Part shown: positions 1 to 6,939 of the stretch, piece after piece
How the letters are laid out: every line of letters begins with the position of its first letter
How positions within the stretch are numbered: position 1 is the stretch's first letter
NCBI GenBank assembly: GCA_947175225.1
Contig: CAMWLX010000128.1
Location: 1 to 8,614 of the forward strand
DNA from: an uncultured Porphyromonadaceae bacterium
GTDB lineage: Bacteria; Bacteroidota; Bacteroidia; Bacteroidales; Muribaculaceae
Direction: 5' to 3'
Length of the DNA: 8,614 nucleotides
Translations under genes and position numbers: made by a program
The notes under the pieces: model-generated
What the model was told of the DNA's origin: nothing
Databases searched by the model: none
What the model saw: only the letters and a program-made list of their open reading frames with translations

Positions 1-1
1 A

Positions 2-484
2 ACGTATCCGGAATATAAGCTGAAACTTATTGGCCCATTTATAAATAATGTAGATGAAATTTATTTAAAAGACCTTGTTGATAATTTGGAACTTAAAGAT
101 TTTGTGGATTTTACGGGAATGGTTTCCCCAAACGAAATTCCTTCATTGTTAAAAAATGCAAGAATATTGGCTCTGGCCCGGCCCAAAAACGAACAATCCC
201 ATTATGGATTTCCGACAAAATTAGGAGAATACTTAAGTACGTCTGTACCTGTTTTGGTAAGCAATGTGGGAGAGATTGGCGAATTTCTAAAGGATATGGG
301 GAATTGCCGTATGGCAGAACCATCTAATGTCGAAGATTTTGCTGAAAAATTATGTTGGATTGAGAACCACTATGATGAAGCAAAAGAATTAGCAAAAAAG
401 GGATATGAACTGGTCTTGTCTGATTTTTCATATTATGTCCAATCGGCGAAATTATACAATAAGATTATGGACCTTATCAAGTAG
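2..484 (+). CDS. GT4-type glycosyltransferase, C-terminal part (5' end outside window)
   Basis: The reading frame is open from the first complete codon of the window, so this is the last 160 residues of a longer protein. A TTG at 86 is inside the gene and is not a start. The visible part matches the nucleotide-sugar-binding C-terminal Rossmann domain of GT4 (Glycos_transf_1) enzymes: a beta strand KLKLIGPF at residues 6-13, a segment FTGMVSPNEIPSLLKNA (about 37-53), then HYGFPTKLGEYL (67-78) and VPVLVSNVGEI (82-92). The usual E-x7-E motif is altered: the second Glu is present (E76) but the first position is Tyr (Y68). The GFPTKLGEYL form is one I know from a common GT4 subgroup, so this need not mean loss of activity. 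The expected role is transfer of a sugar from a nucleotide donor to the lipid-linked repeat unit at the cytoplasmic membrane face. Donor, acceptor and linkage cannot be read. The gene is rather A+T rich. Family is confident, specificity unknown. Confidence 0.88.
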   Translation, partial: TYPEYKLKLIGPFINNVDEIYLKDLVDNLELKDFVDFTGMVSPNEIPSLLKNARILALARPKNEQSHYGFPTKLGEYLSTSVPVLVSNVGEIGEFLKDMGNCRMAEPSNVEDFAEKLCWIENHYDEAKELAKKGYELVLSDFSYYVQSAKLYNKIMDLIK

Positions 485-586
485 ATAATTGGTTTTTGAT
501 TGACAATTGTTTATACTTGATAGATAAAATCATCGGATTTGCCTTTTTCTTATATTCCTTTTCTTGATGATAACTAATAGCACATC
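485..586. other. Intergenic spacer, no clear element
   Basis: This is an A+T-rich gap of 102 bases between the partial glycosyltransferase and the exported beta-helix gene. It holds a TTGACA at 500-505 with GATAAA 17 bases downstream, and an approximate match to the Bacteroidota -7 box (TATACTTG at 512-519 against TAnnTTTG), but the two do not form one convincing promoter. No strong terminator hairpin is seen. A promoter for the downstream genes here is possible but unproven. Confidence 0.4.
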
Positions 587-2020
587 ATGAAATTACACAT
601 CTTGAAATTAAATGTGTCGGGTGGTTGTTTTTTTATTCTCTGTCTCATTTTCATACCTCTTTTTGTGGAATCCAAGACGGATGCAGTCTGCTATGTCAGC
701 AGCTCGGAAGGACGGGATTCCAACGATGGAGATATTGCCTTACCTTTCAGAACTCTGAAAAGGGCTGTGGAATCTGGTGCGGATACAATCCTGTTGAAGG
801 CCGGGGATGTTTTCTATGAGAGGATGGTATTGGATGGTCGCGTGGTAGATATGTACGGTAATGGCGACAAACCTACACTCTACGGGGTGAAGATTCCGAA
901 GAAAGGAACTTGGGAATGTGGGAAATTGGAGGATGGAAAGTGGAAAAAATGTGCAAGTAAAATCTGGAGGGTGAATCTTTCGCTCGAAGATGATAGGTAT
1001 GCCGGTTTCATGACGGGTGGGTCTTCATTTTTCAACAATGTGGGCGCCGTGGTCAATCTTGCCACCGACGACATGAATGGCTGCCGAAAAGTGCCCCGAT
1101 ACGATGATATGGTTGAAAATTTCGATATATGGCAGGATTGCCCTGTAGAAGTTCCAAGTAGCTCAACACCTCAGGATTTCGATTACTTATATATGTATTT
1201 CGATGGCAATCCCAATGAATACGATTTCGGGATGACAATGGGGACTTCGGCTGTCTCAATCAAAAATGGTGAGGTGAAAAACCTGAATATCAAGTATTGG
1301 GGTTACGGAATAGTGTTCAAAGATAATGTGAGGATTTCTAACTGTGACATAGACGGTATAGGAGGTCATATACTTAGGGGATACCGTGTGTGGGTTATCT
1401 GTGGGAATGGAATTGAATCATATATATCCGAAGGTGTAAGGCACGATTGTATAATTGAAGGCTGCAATGTGTCAAGGACATTTGACTGCGGGGCCACGAT
1501 CCAAGGGGGGAGTAAGGTCAACAGCGTTAAAGCCGAAAATATTGTTTTTCGGAATAACACGTTCAAAAACTGCTGCCAAACTTATGAGGAGTTTCTTAGT
1601 GGAACAGGAGCCGATGACCGGTTTTGCAATTGCGTTTTTGAAGATAATCTCTCTGTAGATGCTGGAATTAACACAGGATTCAGAGATTATGCTAACCGCT
1701 ATAAAAGATGTCATTTTTTATCAGGTAGTTATCTTAGAAACTCGAAGATGATAATCCGCAACAATATTGTAGTTAATGGAAATTACTATTGTGCGGCAGC
1801 ATACGACCGTATGTACAGGCAGGCTCAATGGGAAGGAAATATCTGTATAATCAAGCGCGGACAAGATTTGTTGGGACATTACTTTGGGACTGCCGATGTA
1901 ATCAAGGTTCCGACGGATAAAGGAAAATTTCATGATATAAAGGAGGCGACAGATTCCGCCATCTCAAGATACAGATATCTGACGGGGGACCAGACCACTG
2001 AATTTATAATTATTGAATAA
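587..2020 (+). CDS. Exported right-handed beta-helix protein, possible polysaccharide lyase or epimerase
   Basis: The 477-residue product starts with a Sec-type signal: Lys residues near the N-terminus, then a hydrophobic stretch at about 13-27, with cleavage likely near 29-33. No lipobox is evident. The mature protein opens with YVSSSEGRDSNDG (36-48), PFRTLKRAV (53-61) and DTILLKAGDVFYE (66-78). This is the typical entry of secreted right-handed parallel beta-helix proteins (pectate-lyase-like, DUF1565-like). Later segments such as VRISNCDIDGIGG (248-260), CIIEGCNVSRTFDCGATIQGG (split around 288-308) and IVFRNNTFKNC (319-329) have the alternating hydrophobic/Asn pattern of helix coils. Known members include polysaccharide lyases, mannuronan epimerases and glycoside hydrolases, but I cannot assign catalytic residues. 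About 17 Cys remain after the signal, which is many for an exported protein. The start is fixed by an in-frame TAG at 578-580. The gene sits among glycan-building genes, so a role in trimming or modifying the exported polymer is inferred. Confidence 0.75.
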   Translation: MKLHILKLNVSGGCFFILCLIFIPLFVESKTDAVCYVSSSEGRDSNDGDIALPFRTLKRAVESGADTILLKAGDVFYERMVLDGRVVDMYGNGDKPTLYGVKIPKKGTWECGKLEDGKWKKCASKIWRVNLSLEDDRYAGFMTGGSSFFNNVGAVVNLATDDMNGCRKVPRYDDMVENFDIWQDCPVEVPSSSTPQDFDYLYMYFDGNPNEYDFGMTMGTSAVSIKNGEVKNLNIKYWGYGIVFKDNVRISNCDIDGIGGHILRGYRVWVICGNGIESYISEGVRHDCIIEGCNVSRTFDCGATIQGGSKVNSVKAENIVFRNNTFKNCCQTYEEFLSGTGADDRFCNCVFEDNLSVDAGINTGFRDYANRYKRCHFLSGSYLRNSKMIIRNNIVVNGNYYCAAAYDRMYRQAQWEGNICIIKRGQDLLGHYFGTADVIKVPTDKGKFHDIKEATDSAISRYRYLTGDQTTEFIIIE

Positions 2021-2066
2021 GTACAGTTTAAATAACAATTTTTGAGTTACTAAGTTATTTTGTGAC

Positions 2067-2978
2067 ATGCTGGAACAGTTACGCTTATTCTGTGCGCGAT
2101 TGCTGAGGCACACCCCTTTCATTAGCATTATCCCGGATGAAAGTTATATTCGCCTTATGTATAGTCTGACGACGGGAAAAAATTTGGATTTGGGCAATCC
2201 GCAATTGTTCAAAGAAAAAATCCAGTGGCTTAAGTTATATAACCGGAATCCGCTGTTTACACAAATGGTGGATAAATATTCCGTGAAAGCCTATGTCGCA
2301 GAGCGGATAGGAAAGAAATATGTCATTCCAAATCTTGGAGTCTGGGATAAATTCAGCGAAATCGACTTCAATACATTGCCGGAAAAGTTCGTGTTGAAGA
2401 CTACGCATGGGGGCGGAAGTTGCGGAGTGGTGGTCTGTTCTGACAGGAATAAATTTGATAGGAAAACAGCCGAAAAAAAAATACGTAAATCCTTGTCGCA
2501 GGATATCTACTGGAATTTTCGTGAATGGCCTTATAGAGATGTACCTAAACGGATAATCGCAGAACAGTATATTGAGAGTGGCAACTCTGATTTGACAGAT
2601 TATAAAGTTTTTTGTTTTAACGGAGAGCCAAAATTCATTCAAGTGATTCAAAATCGGAGCATCCGCGAGACGATTGATTTTTTTGATACGGTCTGGAAGC
2701 ATCAGGAATTCGTGGGGCTTACTCCAAATGTAAGGAACTCTGAGAAGTCCATTCCCCGTCCCGCCAGACTCAACGAAATGCTTGAGATAGCAGCGACTCT
2801 GTCATACGGAATCCCTTTCCTGCGTGTGGATTTATATGTCGTGAACGATAATATCTATTTCGGGGAATTGACTTTTTTCCCAGCTTCCGGTCTGGGAACC
2901 TTTACTCCTGATATTTGGGATTTACGCTTAGGACAGATGCTCGAGCTTCCATCACTTCACTCCTTTGGAGCGCAGTAG
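2067..2978 (+). CDS. TupA-like ATP-grasp family protein
   Basis: The 303-residue product matches the TupA-like ATP-grasp family (Pfam TupA-like ATPgrasp) along its length. Recognisable blocks are FKEKIQWLKLY (48-58), VDKY (68-71), VIPNLGVWDKF (86-96), FVLKTTHGGGSCGVVVC (108-124, nucleotide-binding Lys and Gly-rich loop), REWPY (152-156), RIIAEQYIE (162-170), DYKVFCFNG (178-186), RVDLY (253-257) and FGELTFFPASG (265-275), whose E267 is a likely metal ligand. ATP-grasp enzymes join a carboxylate to an amine or similar nucleophile through an acyl-phosphate. The namesake TupA takes part in Bacillus teichuronopeptide synthesis, and relatives are frequent in capsule loci, mostly without known substrates. 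The protein is probably cytoplasmic, since no signal peptide is visible. An in-frame TGA shortly upstream leaves 2067 as the first ATG. It lies 46 bases after the beta-helix gene and 67 before the CapA-family gene. The substrate here is unknown; attachment of an amino acid to the glycan is inference. Confidence 0.88.
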   Translation: MLEQLRLFCARLLRHTPFISIIPDESYIRLMYSLTTGKNLDLGNPQLFKEKIQWLKLYNRNPLFTQMVDKYSVKAYVAERIGKKYVIPNLGVWDKFSEIDFNTLPEKFVLKTTHGGGSCGVVVCSDRNKFDRKTAEKKIRKSLSQDIYWNFREWPYRDVPKRIIAEQYIESGNSDLTDYKVFCFNGEPKFIQVIQNRSIRETIDFFDTVWKHQEFVGLTPNVRNSEKSIPRPARLNEMLEIAATLSYGIPFLRVDLYVVNDNIYFGELTFFPASGLGTFTPDIWDLRLGQMLELPSLHSFGAQ

Positions 2979-3045
2979 AGCCGTTTCGAGGAAGAAGAAT
3001 GGGACTTAGTTCACCATTGAAACCAATTGATTTAAAATCTGATTT

Positions 3046-4206
3046 ATGAAAATCCTGATAGCTGGGGATTATTGCCTCAGAGGGCGAGCGTTGGACGCAG
3101 TAGAGAAAAATGAAGGCGGTCTTTTGTGGGGAAAGGTATCGGAGATATTGAAAGATGTGGATTATAGTATCTGTAATTTTGAAGCGCCCGTGGTGTTATC
3201 GGAGGGTGCCTCACCAATAATGAAGGAGGGGCCTGCCCTGAAACATCGGTTGTCTGCTGTTACGACATTGAAGGACGTTGGATTCAATTGCGTGACCTTG
3301 GCCAACAATCATTTTTATGATTATGGGGATATAGGTGTCGCTGACACTCTCAAATCTCTAAAAAAGCATGATATTGATTATGTGGGCGGTGGTATTGATA
3401 TTGATGAAGCATCCCGAATTCTATATAAAAACATAAAAGGGAAGAATATTGCTATTGTGAATGCTTGCGAGCACGAATTCTCGATAGCCACCAAATTGGA
3501 CGGAGGCTCCAATCCTCTCGATATCATCAGCCAGACTAGGGATATCCAGGAAGCAAAAGGGAAGGCTGGCTTTGTCATCGTAATTATCCACGGAGGCTCA
3601 GAGCACTATCAATATCCTACGGAGAGGATGGTGAAGACTTATCGGTATTTCATAGATATGGGAGCAAATGTCGTCATCAACCATCATCAGCATTGCTACT
3701 CAGGATATGAGAGCTATAATGGAGGGATGATATTCTATGGGCTCGGAAATTTTTGTTTCGACAGTCATGCTCATGCTCCGGTGCCTGAGACATGGAAGGA
3801 GGGCTATATGGTATCTCTCAATATACAGGAGAAATCGTTTTCCTACCGGCTGATTCCATATAGACAATGTACAGAAAAGGCAGAAATTGAGATTGTCGAT
3901 GACACAGATTTCAATGTCTCAGTCAAGGAAATCAACGCCGTTATTGCTGATGAGGATGCCCTGAAACGAAAATTCGAGGAATTTACCCAAAAGACAGCTA
4001 GCCAAAATATGGCTATCCTTACTCCTTATACAAACAGATATCTGCTCGCCCTGTGGCGACGGGGACTCTTACCTTCGTTTATAAGCAAAAGAAAGATATT
4101 GAGCTTACTCAATCAGATTAACTGTGAAGCGCATAGAGACAGATGCATAAATACGCTTCAGGGAAAAGTTTCGGAGTATAGGGGGAATAAACATCTTAAA
4201 ATATAA
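3046..4206 (+). CDS. CapA-family protein (poly-gamma-glutamate synthesis-like, metallophosphatase fold)
   Basis: The 386-residue product carries the motifs of the CapA/PgsA family (PGA_cap, calcineurin-like metallophosphatase fold) in order: AGDYCLRGR (6-14), SICNFEAPV (41-49), TLANNHFYDYG (84-94), VIIHGGSEHYQYPT (179-192), NHHQHCYSG (212-220) and YGLGNFCFD (231-239). The Asp, Asn and His residues of these motifs are the expected metal ligands and all are present. The family is named for a component of poly-gamma-glutamate capsule synthesis in Bacillus; its chemistry is not firmly settled. Bacillus CapA has an N-terminal membrane anchor, whereas this protein starts directly at the first strand of the catalytic fold with no signal or membrane segment, so it is probably cytoplasmic. 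The region after about 290 is charged, looks helical and lies outside the core domain. An in-frame TGA at 3040-3042 fixes the start. CapB/CapC-type partners are not present in the window. The next gene begins only 24 bases downstream, suggesting cotranscription. Confidence 0.9.
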   Translation: MKILIAGDYCLRGRALDAVEKNEGGLLWGKVSEILKDVDYSICNFEAPVVLSEGASPIMKEGPALKHRLSAVTTLKDVGFNCVTLANNHFYDYGDIGVADTLKSLKKHDIDYVGGGIDIDEASRILYKNIKGKNIAIVNACEHEFSIATKLDGGSNPLDIISQTRDIQEAKGKAGFVIVIIHGGSEHYQYPTERMVKTYRYFIDMGANVVINHHQHCYSGYESYNGGMIFYGLGNFCFDSHAHAPVPETWKEGYMVSLNIQEKSFSYRLIPYRQCTEKAEIEIVDDTDFNVSVKEINAVIADEDALKRKFEEFTQKTASQNMAILTPYTNRYLLALWRRGLLPSFISKRKILSLLNQINCEAHRDRCINTLQGKVSEYRGNKHLKI

Positions 4207-4230
4207 TCTTAGGAGAGACCTGTCTAAATC

Positions 4231-5286
4231 ATGAGTGGTATAACTATTATTATCCCATCCTTAAAAAAAGGAGGAGCAGAGAAGCAAGCCTGTCTGTTAG
4301 CTAAGGTTTTAAAAGACAAGTATGATGTATCAATGATTGTCCTAAACCCTGAAGCTGGATTTGAAGATGAGAATATTGAATTAAGTGGCTTAGATAGAAA
4401 TCAAATATACACATTGGTGGGCGGGCGATTTACTCAAATACGGGGAATATATAAATTGCTTCGGAGAAACACCCCTAAATATTTGTTTTGTTATCTTACA
4501 CGGCCTGACGTATTTGGTCCAATAATAGGAAAACTGACTGGTGTTAAATATATTTATCAGGGTATCCGTAATGCTAAACTGCCATTTATAAAAATATTAT
4601 TAGAATGGTTTGGGAACAGGTTTTCGACAGGTGTAATAATCAATAATTATGCGGGGGTGAAGATGTTTAAGCACTGTGGTATTAAAAACATCATCGTGAT
4701 ACCAAATTGTTATAATGCCCCTATGCCGCCTCAAGTGCATGAACAGAATGACTCTTATGTGACTGTTGTGATGGTAGCCCGTTTTGTCAAGCAGAAAGAC
4801 TATCCTACTGCTATCAAAAGCATGGCTCGGGCTATCCGACAGAATAAGAATCTTAAATTCAAAATAATAGGACACGGGCATTTAGAGACTCATATCCGAG
4901 AATTAATTCATTCAAATGAAATCTCTGAGAATACCGAAATACTGATTAATCCTTCTAATGTAATGCAGCATTTACTGGAGTCAGATATATATATATCTAC
5001 ATCTCTGTTTGAAGGGACAAGTAATTCTATCATGGAAGCATTGGATGCGTCACTCCCGGTGGTGGCGACCAATGTTGGTGATAATGACAAGTTAATAATA
5101 AATGGAGTCAATGGATATTTGACAGCAACCAGGCAAGTGGATTTAATCTCCGAGCATATTTTAGAGCTCAGTTACTCTAAGGCTCTCCGATATAAATTCG
5201 GAATAGAAGGTAATCGGTTATTAAGGAAGGAATACTCTTTTGAGATTTTTAAGAAACGCTACATTGATTTAATATCTTCTAAATAG
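4231..5286 (+). CDS. GT4-type glycosyltransferase
   Basis: The 351-residue product is a complete two-domain GT4 (GT-B fold) glycosyltransferase of normal length. The N-terminal domain starts ITIIIPSLKKGGAEKQ (4-19), the GGAE loop typical of the family. The C-terminal domain has VVMVARFVKQKDYPTAI (179-195), LKFKIIGHG (208-216), then STSLFEGTSNSIMEALDAS (256-274) with an intact E-x7-E pair, E261 and E269, and LPVVATNVGDNDKLI (275-289). It should transfer a sugar from a nucleotide donor to the growing lipid-linked repeat unit with retention of configuration; donor and acceptor are unknown. An in-frame TAA at 4225-4227 makes this ATG the start. An AGGAG at 4211-4215 lies 15 bases upstream, rather far for a ribosome binding site. 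The gene is visibly more A+T rich than the three genes before it, as is the partial glycosyltransferase at the left edge. Confidence 0.92.
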   Translation: MSGITIIIPSLKKGGAEKQACLLAKVLKDKYDVSMIVLNPEAGFEDENIELSGLDRNQIYTLVGGRFTQIRGIYKLLRRNTPKYLFCYLTRPDVFGPIIGKLTGVKYIYQGIRNAKLPFIKILLEWFGNRFSTGVIINNYAGVKMFKHCGIKNIIVIPNCYNAPMPPQVHEQNDSYVTVVMVARFVKQKDYPTAIKSMARAIRQNKNLKFKIIGHGHLETHIRELIHSNEISENTEILINPSNVMQHLLESDIYISTSLFEGTSNSIMEALDASLPVVATNVGDNDKLIINGVNGYLTATRQVDLISEHILELSYSKALRYKFGIEGNRLLRKEYSFEIFKKRYIDLISSK

Positions 5287-5569
5287 GGTATGCGGTTTCG
5301 TCTACCAATTATGACAATAACAATCTTTCACCTAGATGTCTCACAGAGAGTATATAGTGCTCAATTTTTTACTTAGATAAGATTATTTTTTGTAAAATTT
5401 CATATAGAATTATTAAAAATGATTATCTGATGACGAATGACCTCTGCGGACTCTAGTAAATCCCCGGTGCGAGGTTGTCAGCATGATAGGTAAATTATAA
5501 TATTTCCCAGATTCTGTGTGAAAATCGAAATATGAAATTGCACACCATTTAAAATTATAGTCAGCCAAT
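5287..5569. other. Long intergenic gap, no gene recognised
   Basis: These 283 bases separate two glycosyltransferase genes in a locus whose earlier gaps are 24-102 bases. All + strand frames are broken by stops. The longest forward frame starting with ATG (5290-5376, 28 codons) has no recognisable content and no ribosome binding site. The left two thirds are A+T rich; about 5437-5485 is locally richer in G+C. The arms around 5425-5450 and 5470-5490 could form an imperfect, bulged stem, with too many mismatches to call an RNA element. It may hold a promoter, a decayed gene or a recombination scar; none is supported. Confidence 0.45.
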
Positions 5570-6682
5570 ATGAAGATTGTCTTTATCGGAGGAAGAAATA
5601 TAAAGGACATAGGTGGTATTGAAAATTATATGTATAATCTCGCGACTCAGCTCGTGAGGAAAGGCCATGAACCGATTGTTTTCTGTGAAAGTGACCATAA
5701 TGGAGAGGACTGGCTGAACGGGTTCCGCGTAGTATACATGAAAGGGCCTAAAAGTAATCTGATCTGCAAACCGTATGTAGGGCTTAAGGCGACTCTCTTT
5801 ACTATCTTTTGGATAGAAAATGTGGATATCATTCACTATAATGCGTGGCCGCCTTCCATTTGGTGTCCTTTAGCCCGATGTTTCGGGCTAAAAAGCCTTA
5901 TGCAGGGACATGGCTTCGGATGGCAAAGGACCAAATATTCTCCAAGACAAAAAAAAATAATGAAGTTTATGGAGAAAATAGCAGCAAAAATCAATCAGTA
6001 TCTTATAATGTGCTCCGAGAATCAGACACGATATTTTAAAGAGAATTATCACAGAGATGCTGTCACTATCCCTACGGCCATCAATTTGCCGGATGAGACA
6101 AAAATTCTTACTGATAGTGTATTAAAGAAATTTTGCATCGTTCCTAAACGTTATTTTCTATACATGGCTCGTCTCATCAATGATAAAAATCCAGATTCCT
6201 TGATAAAGGCATTCAAACAGGCGAATCTTGAAGGATATCAGTTGGTGATAGCGGGGAATAATACATCCGCACCTAAATATGTCGAATTTCTACATTCCTT
6301 AGCAAAAGATAACAGAAATATAGTATTTACTGACGCAGTCTTTGGGGAGGACAAAGAGGTTCTGTTTAAAAACGCATTTGTGTACTGCATTCCATCTACA
6401 ATCGAGGGACTTTCTATATCATTGCTGGAAGCGATGAGTTACAGACTGCCCATAATTGCATCTTCGATACCGGCAAACAGGGAAGTTTTACCTGATGACC
6501 GGGCATTATGGGTCACCCCTGAGAACGTCGATGAGCTTGCGGATGCAATTAAAGATAGTGTACGAAAAAAGGATTGGTTCTTAAAAACCACGATACCTAA
6601 TTATGAACTGGTAAGGGATAACTATACATGGGATAAGGTTTCCGATATATATATATCCTATCTGGAGACTATCACCAAATAG
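5570..6682 (+). CDS. GT4-type glycosyltransferase
   Basis: The 370-residue product is a full-length GT4 enzyme with GT-B fold. The N-terminus MKIVFIGGRNIKDIGGIENY (1-20) contains the GG-x-E loop of the family. Further signs are VDIIHYNAW (85-93), SLMQGHGFGWQR (109-120, a conserved His-Gly segment between the domains' active-site walls), VTIPTAINLP (165-174), FLYMARLINDKNPDSLIKAF (196-215), LVIAGNN (225-231) and STIEGLSISLLEAMSYRLP (276-294), which holds an intact E-x7-E pair, E279 and E287. It should transfer a sugar to the repeat unit at the inner face of the membrane; specificity cannot be read. An in-frame TAG 9 bases upstream of the ATG supports this start. The gene is bordered by unusually long gaps on both sides, so it may be a separately acquired cassette or have its own promoter. 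A perfect 10-bp hairpin lies inside it at 5869-5892. Confidence 0.92.
   Translation: MKIVFIGGRNIKDIGGIENYMYNLATQLVRKGHEPIVFCESDHNGEDWLNGFRVVYMKGPKSNLICKPYVGLKATLFTIFWIENVDIIHYNAWPPSIWCPLARCFGLKSLMQGHGFGWQRTKYSPRQKKIMKFMEKIAAKINQYLIMCSENQTRYFKENYHRDAVTIPTAINLPDETKILTDSVLKKFCIVPKRYFLYMARLINDKNPDSLIKAFKQANLEGYQLVIAGNNTSAPKYVEFLHSLAKDNRNIVFTDAVFGEDKEVLFKNAFVYCIPSTIEGLSISLLEAMSYRLPIIASSIPANREVLPDDRALWVTPENVDELADAIKDSVRKKDWFLKTTIPNYELVRDNYTWDKVSDIYISYLETITK
5869..5892. repeat. Perfect inverted repeat (hairpin) inside a glycosyltransferase gene
   Basis: TTTAGCCCGA at 5869-5878 is followed after a 4-base loop (TGTT) by its exact reverse complement TCGGGCTAAA at 5883-5892. It falls in codons for about residues 100-108 of the glycosyltransferase. 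Neither strand shows a T-run after the stem, so it is not a canonical intrinsic terminator. It may be chance, since the encoded residues form an ordinary GT segment. Confidence 0.7.
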
Positions 6683-6939
6683 TACGCTCAGGAAGACGTG
6701 TATACAGATATTTTTACATCAGGGGAATCTATGCAATGGATTAACAATATTTGCGATAAGATTTCTTCATAACTGTGGGGATGTGCTCTGGCACGTATGA
6801 TTGATACTTAGAAAGTTTCAATTCAACGTACCCAAAATATGTCCCTACAATTTGAGATTTTGCAACAGCCTCCATTTTGTTTGCCCTGAGTTGCTTGTTT
6901 GACGGCTTTCCCTAATCCACACGCATTAATAATTTGAGA
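6683..6939. other. Long intergenic gap with possible insertion-sequence remnant
   Basis: These 257 bases separate the second complete glycosyltransferase from the acyltransferase. No convincing gene is present. After the stop at 6680-6682 the same frame stays open for 29 codons to a TAA at about 6770-6772. On the - strand a 44-residue frame runs 6875 to 6741. Neither peptide is recognised. On the - strand, GAGGCTGTTGCAAAATCTC at 6872-6854 looks like the terminal repeats I know from some Bacteroidota insertion sequences, but no second copy is seen nearby and no transposase is left. It could be a decayed mobile-element end or another recombination scar. Confidence 0.4.

Noticed and set aside
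500..528. TTGACA with GATAAA at 17-base spacing, as a sigma-70-like promoter
   Set aside because: Bacteroidota primary promoters use a different -33/-7 pattern, and no well-placed TAnnTTTG accompanies it, so the match is probably chance in A+T-rich DNA.
2235..2702. A 155-codon open frame on the - strand within the ATP-grasp gene
   Set aside because: It lies wholly inside a gene with strong family motifs on the + strand; its translation has no recognisable domain and looks like an antisense shadow.
4600..4881. Antisense frame of 93 codons inside the first complete glycosyltransferase
   Set aside because: Fully covered by a well-supported GT4 gene and with no recognisable content.
4984..4994. 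ATATATATAT runs at about 4984-4994 and again at about 6646-6657
   Set aside because: Both are codons for the Asp-Ile-Tyr-Ile-Ser sequence of glycosyltransferases and are not a meaningful repeat pair.
5561..5836. Antisense frame of 91 codons at the start of the second complete glycosyltransferase
   Set aside because: It overlaps the conserved N-terminal GT domain and shows no domain of its own.
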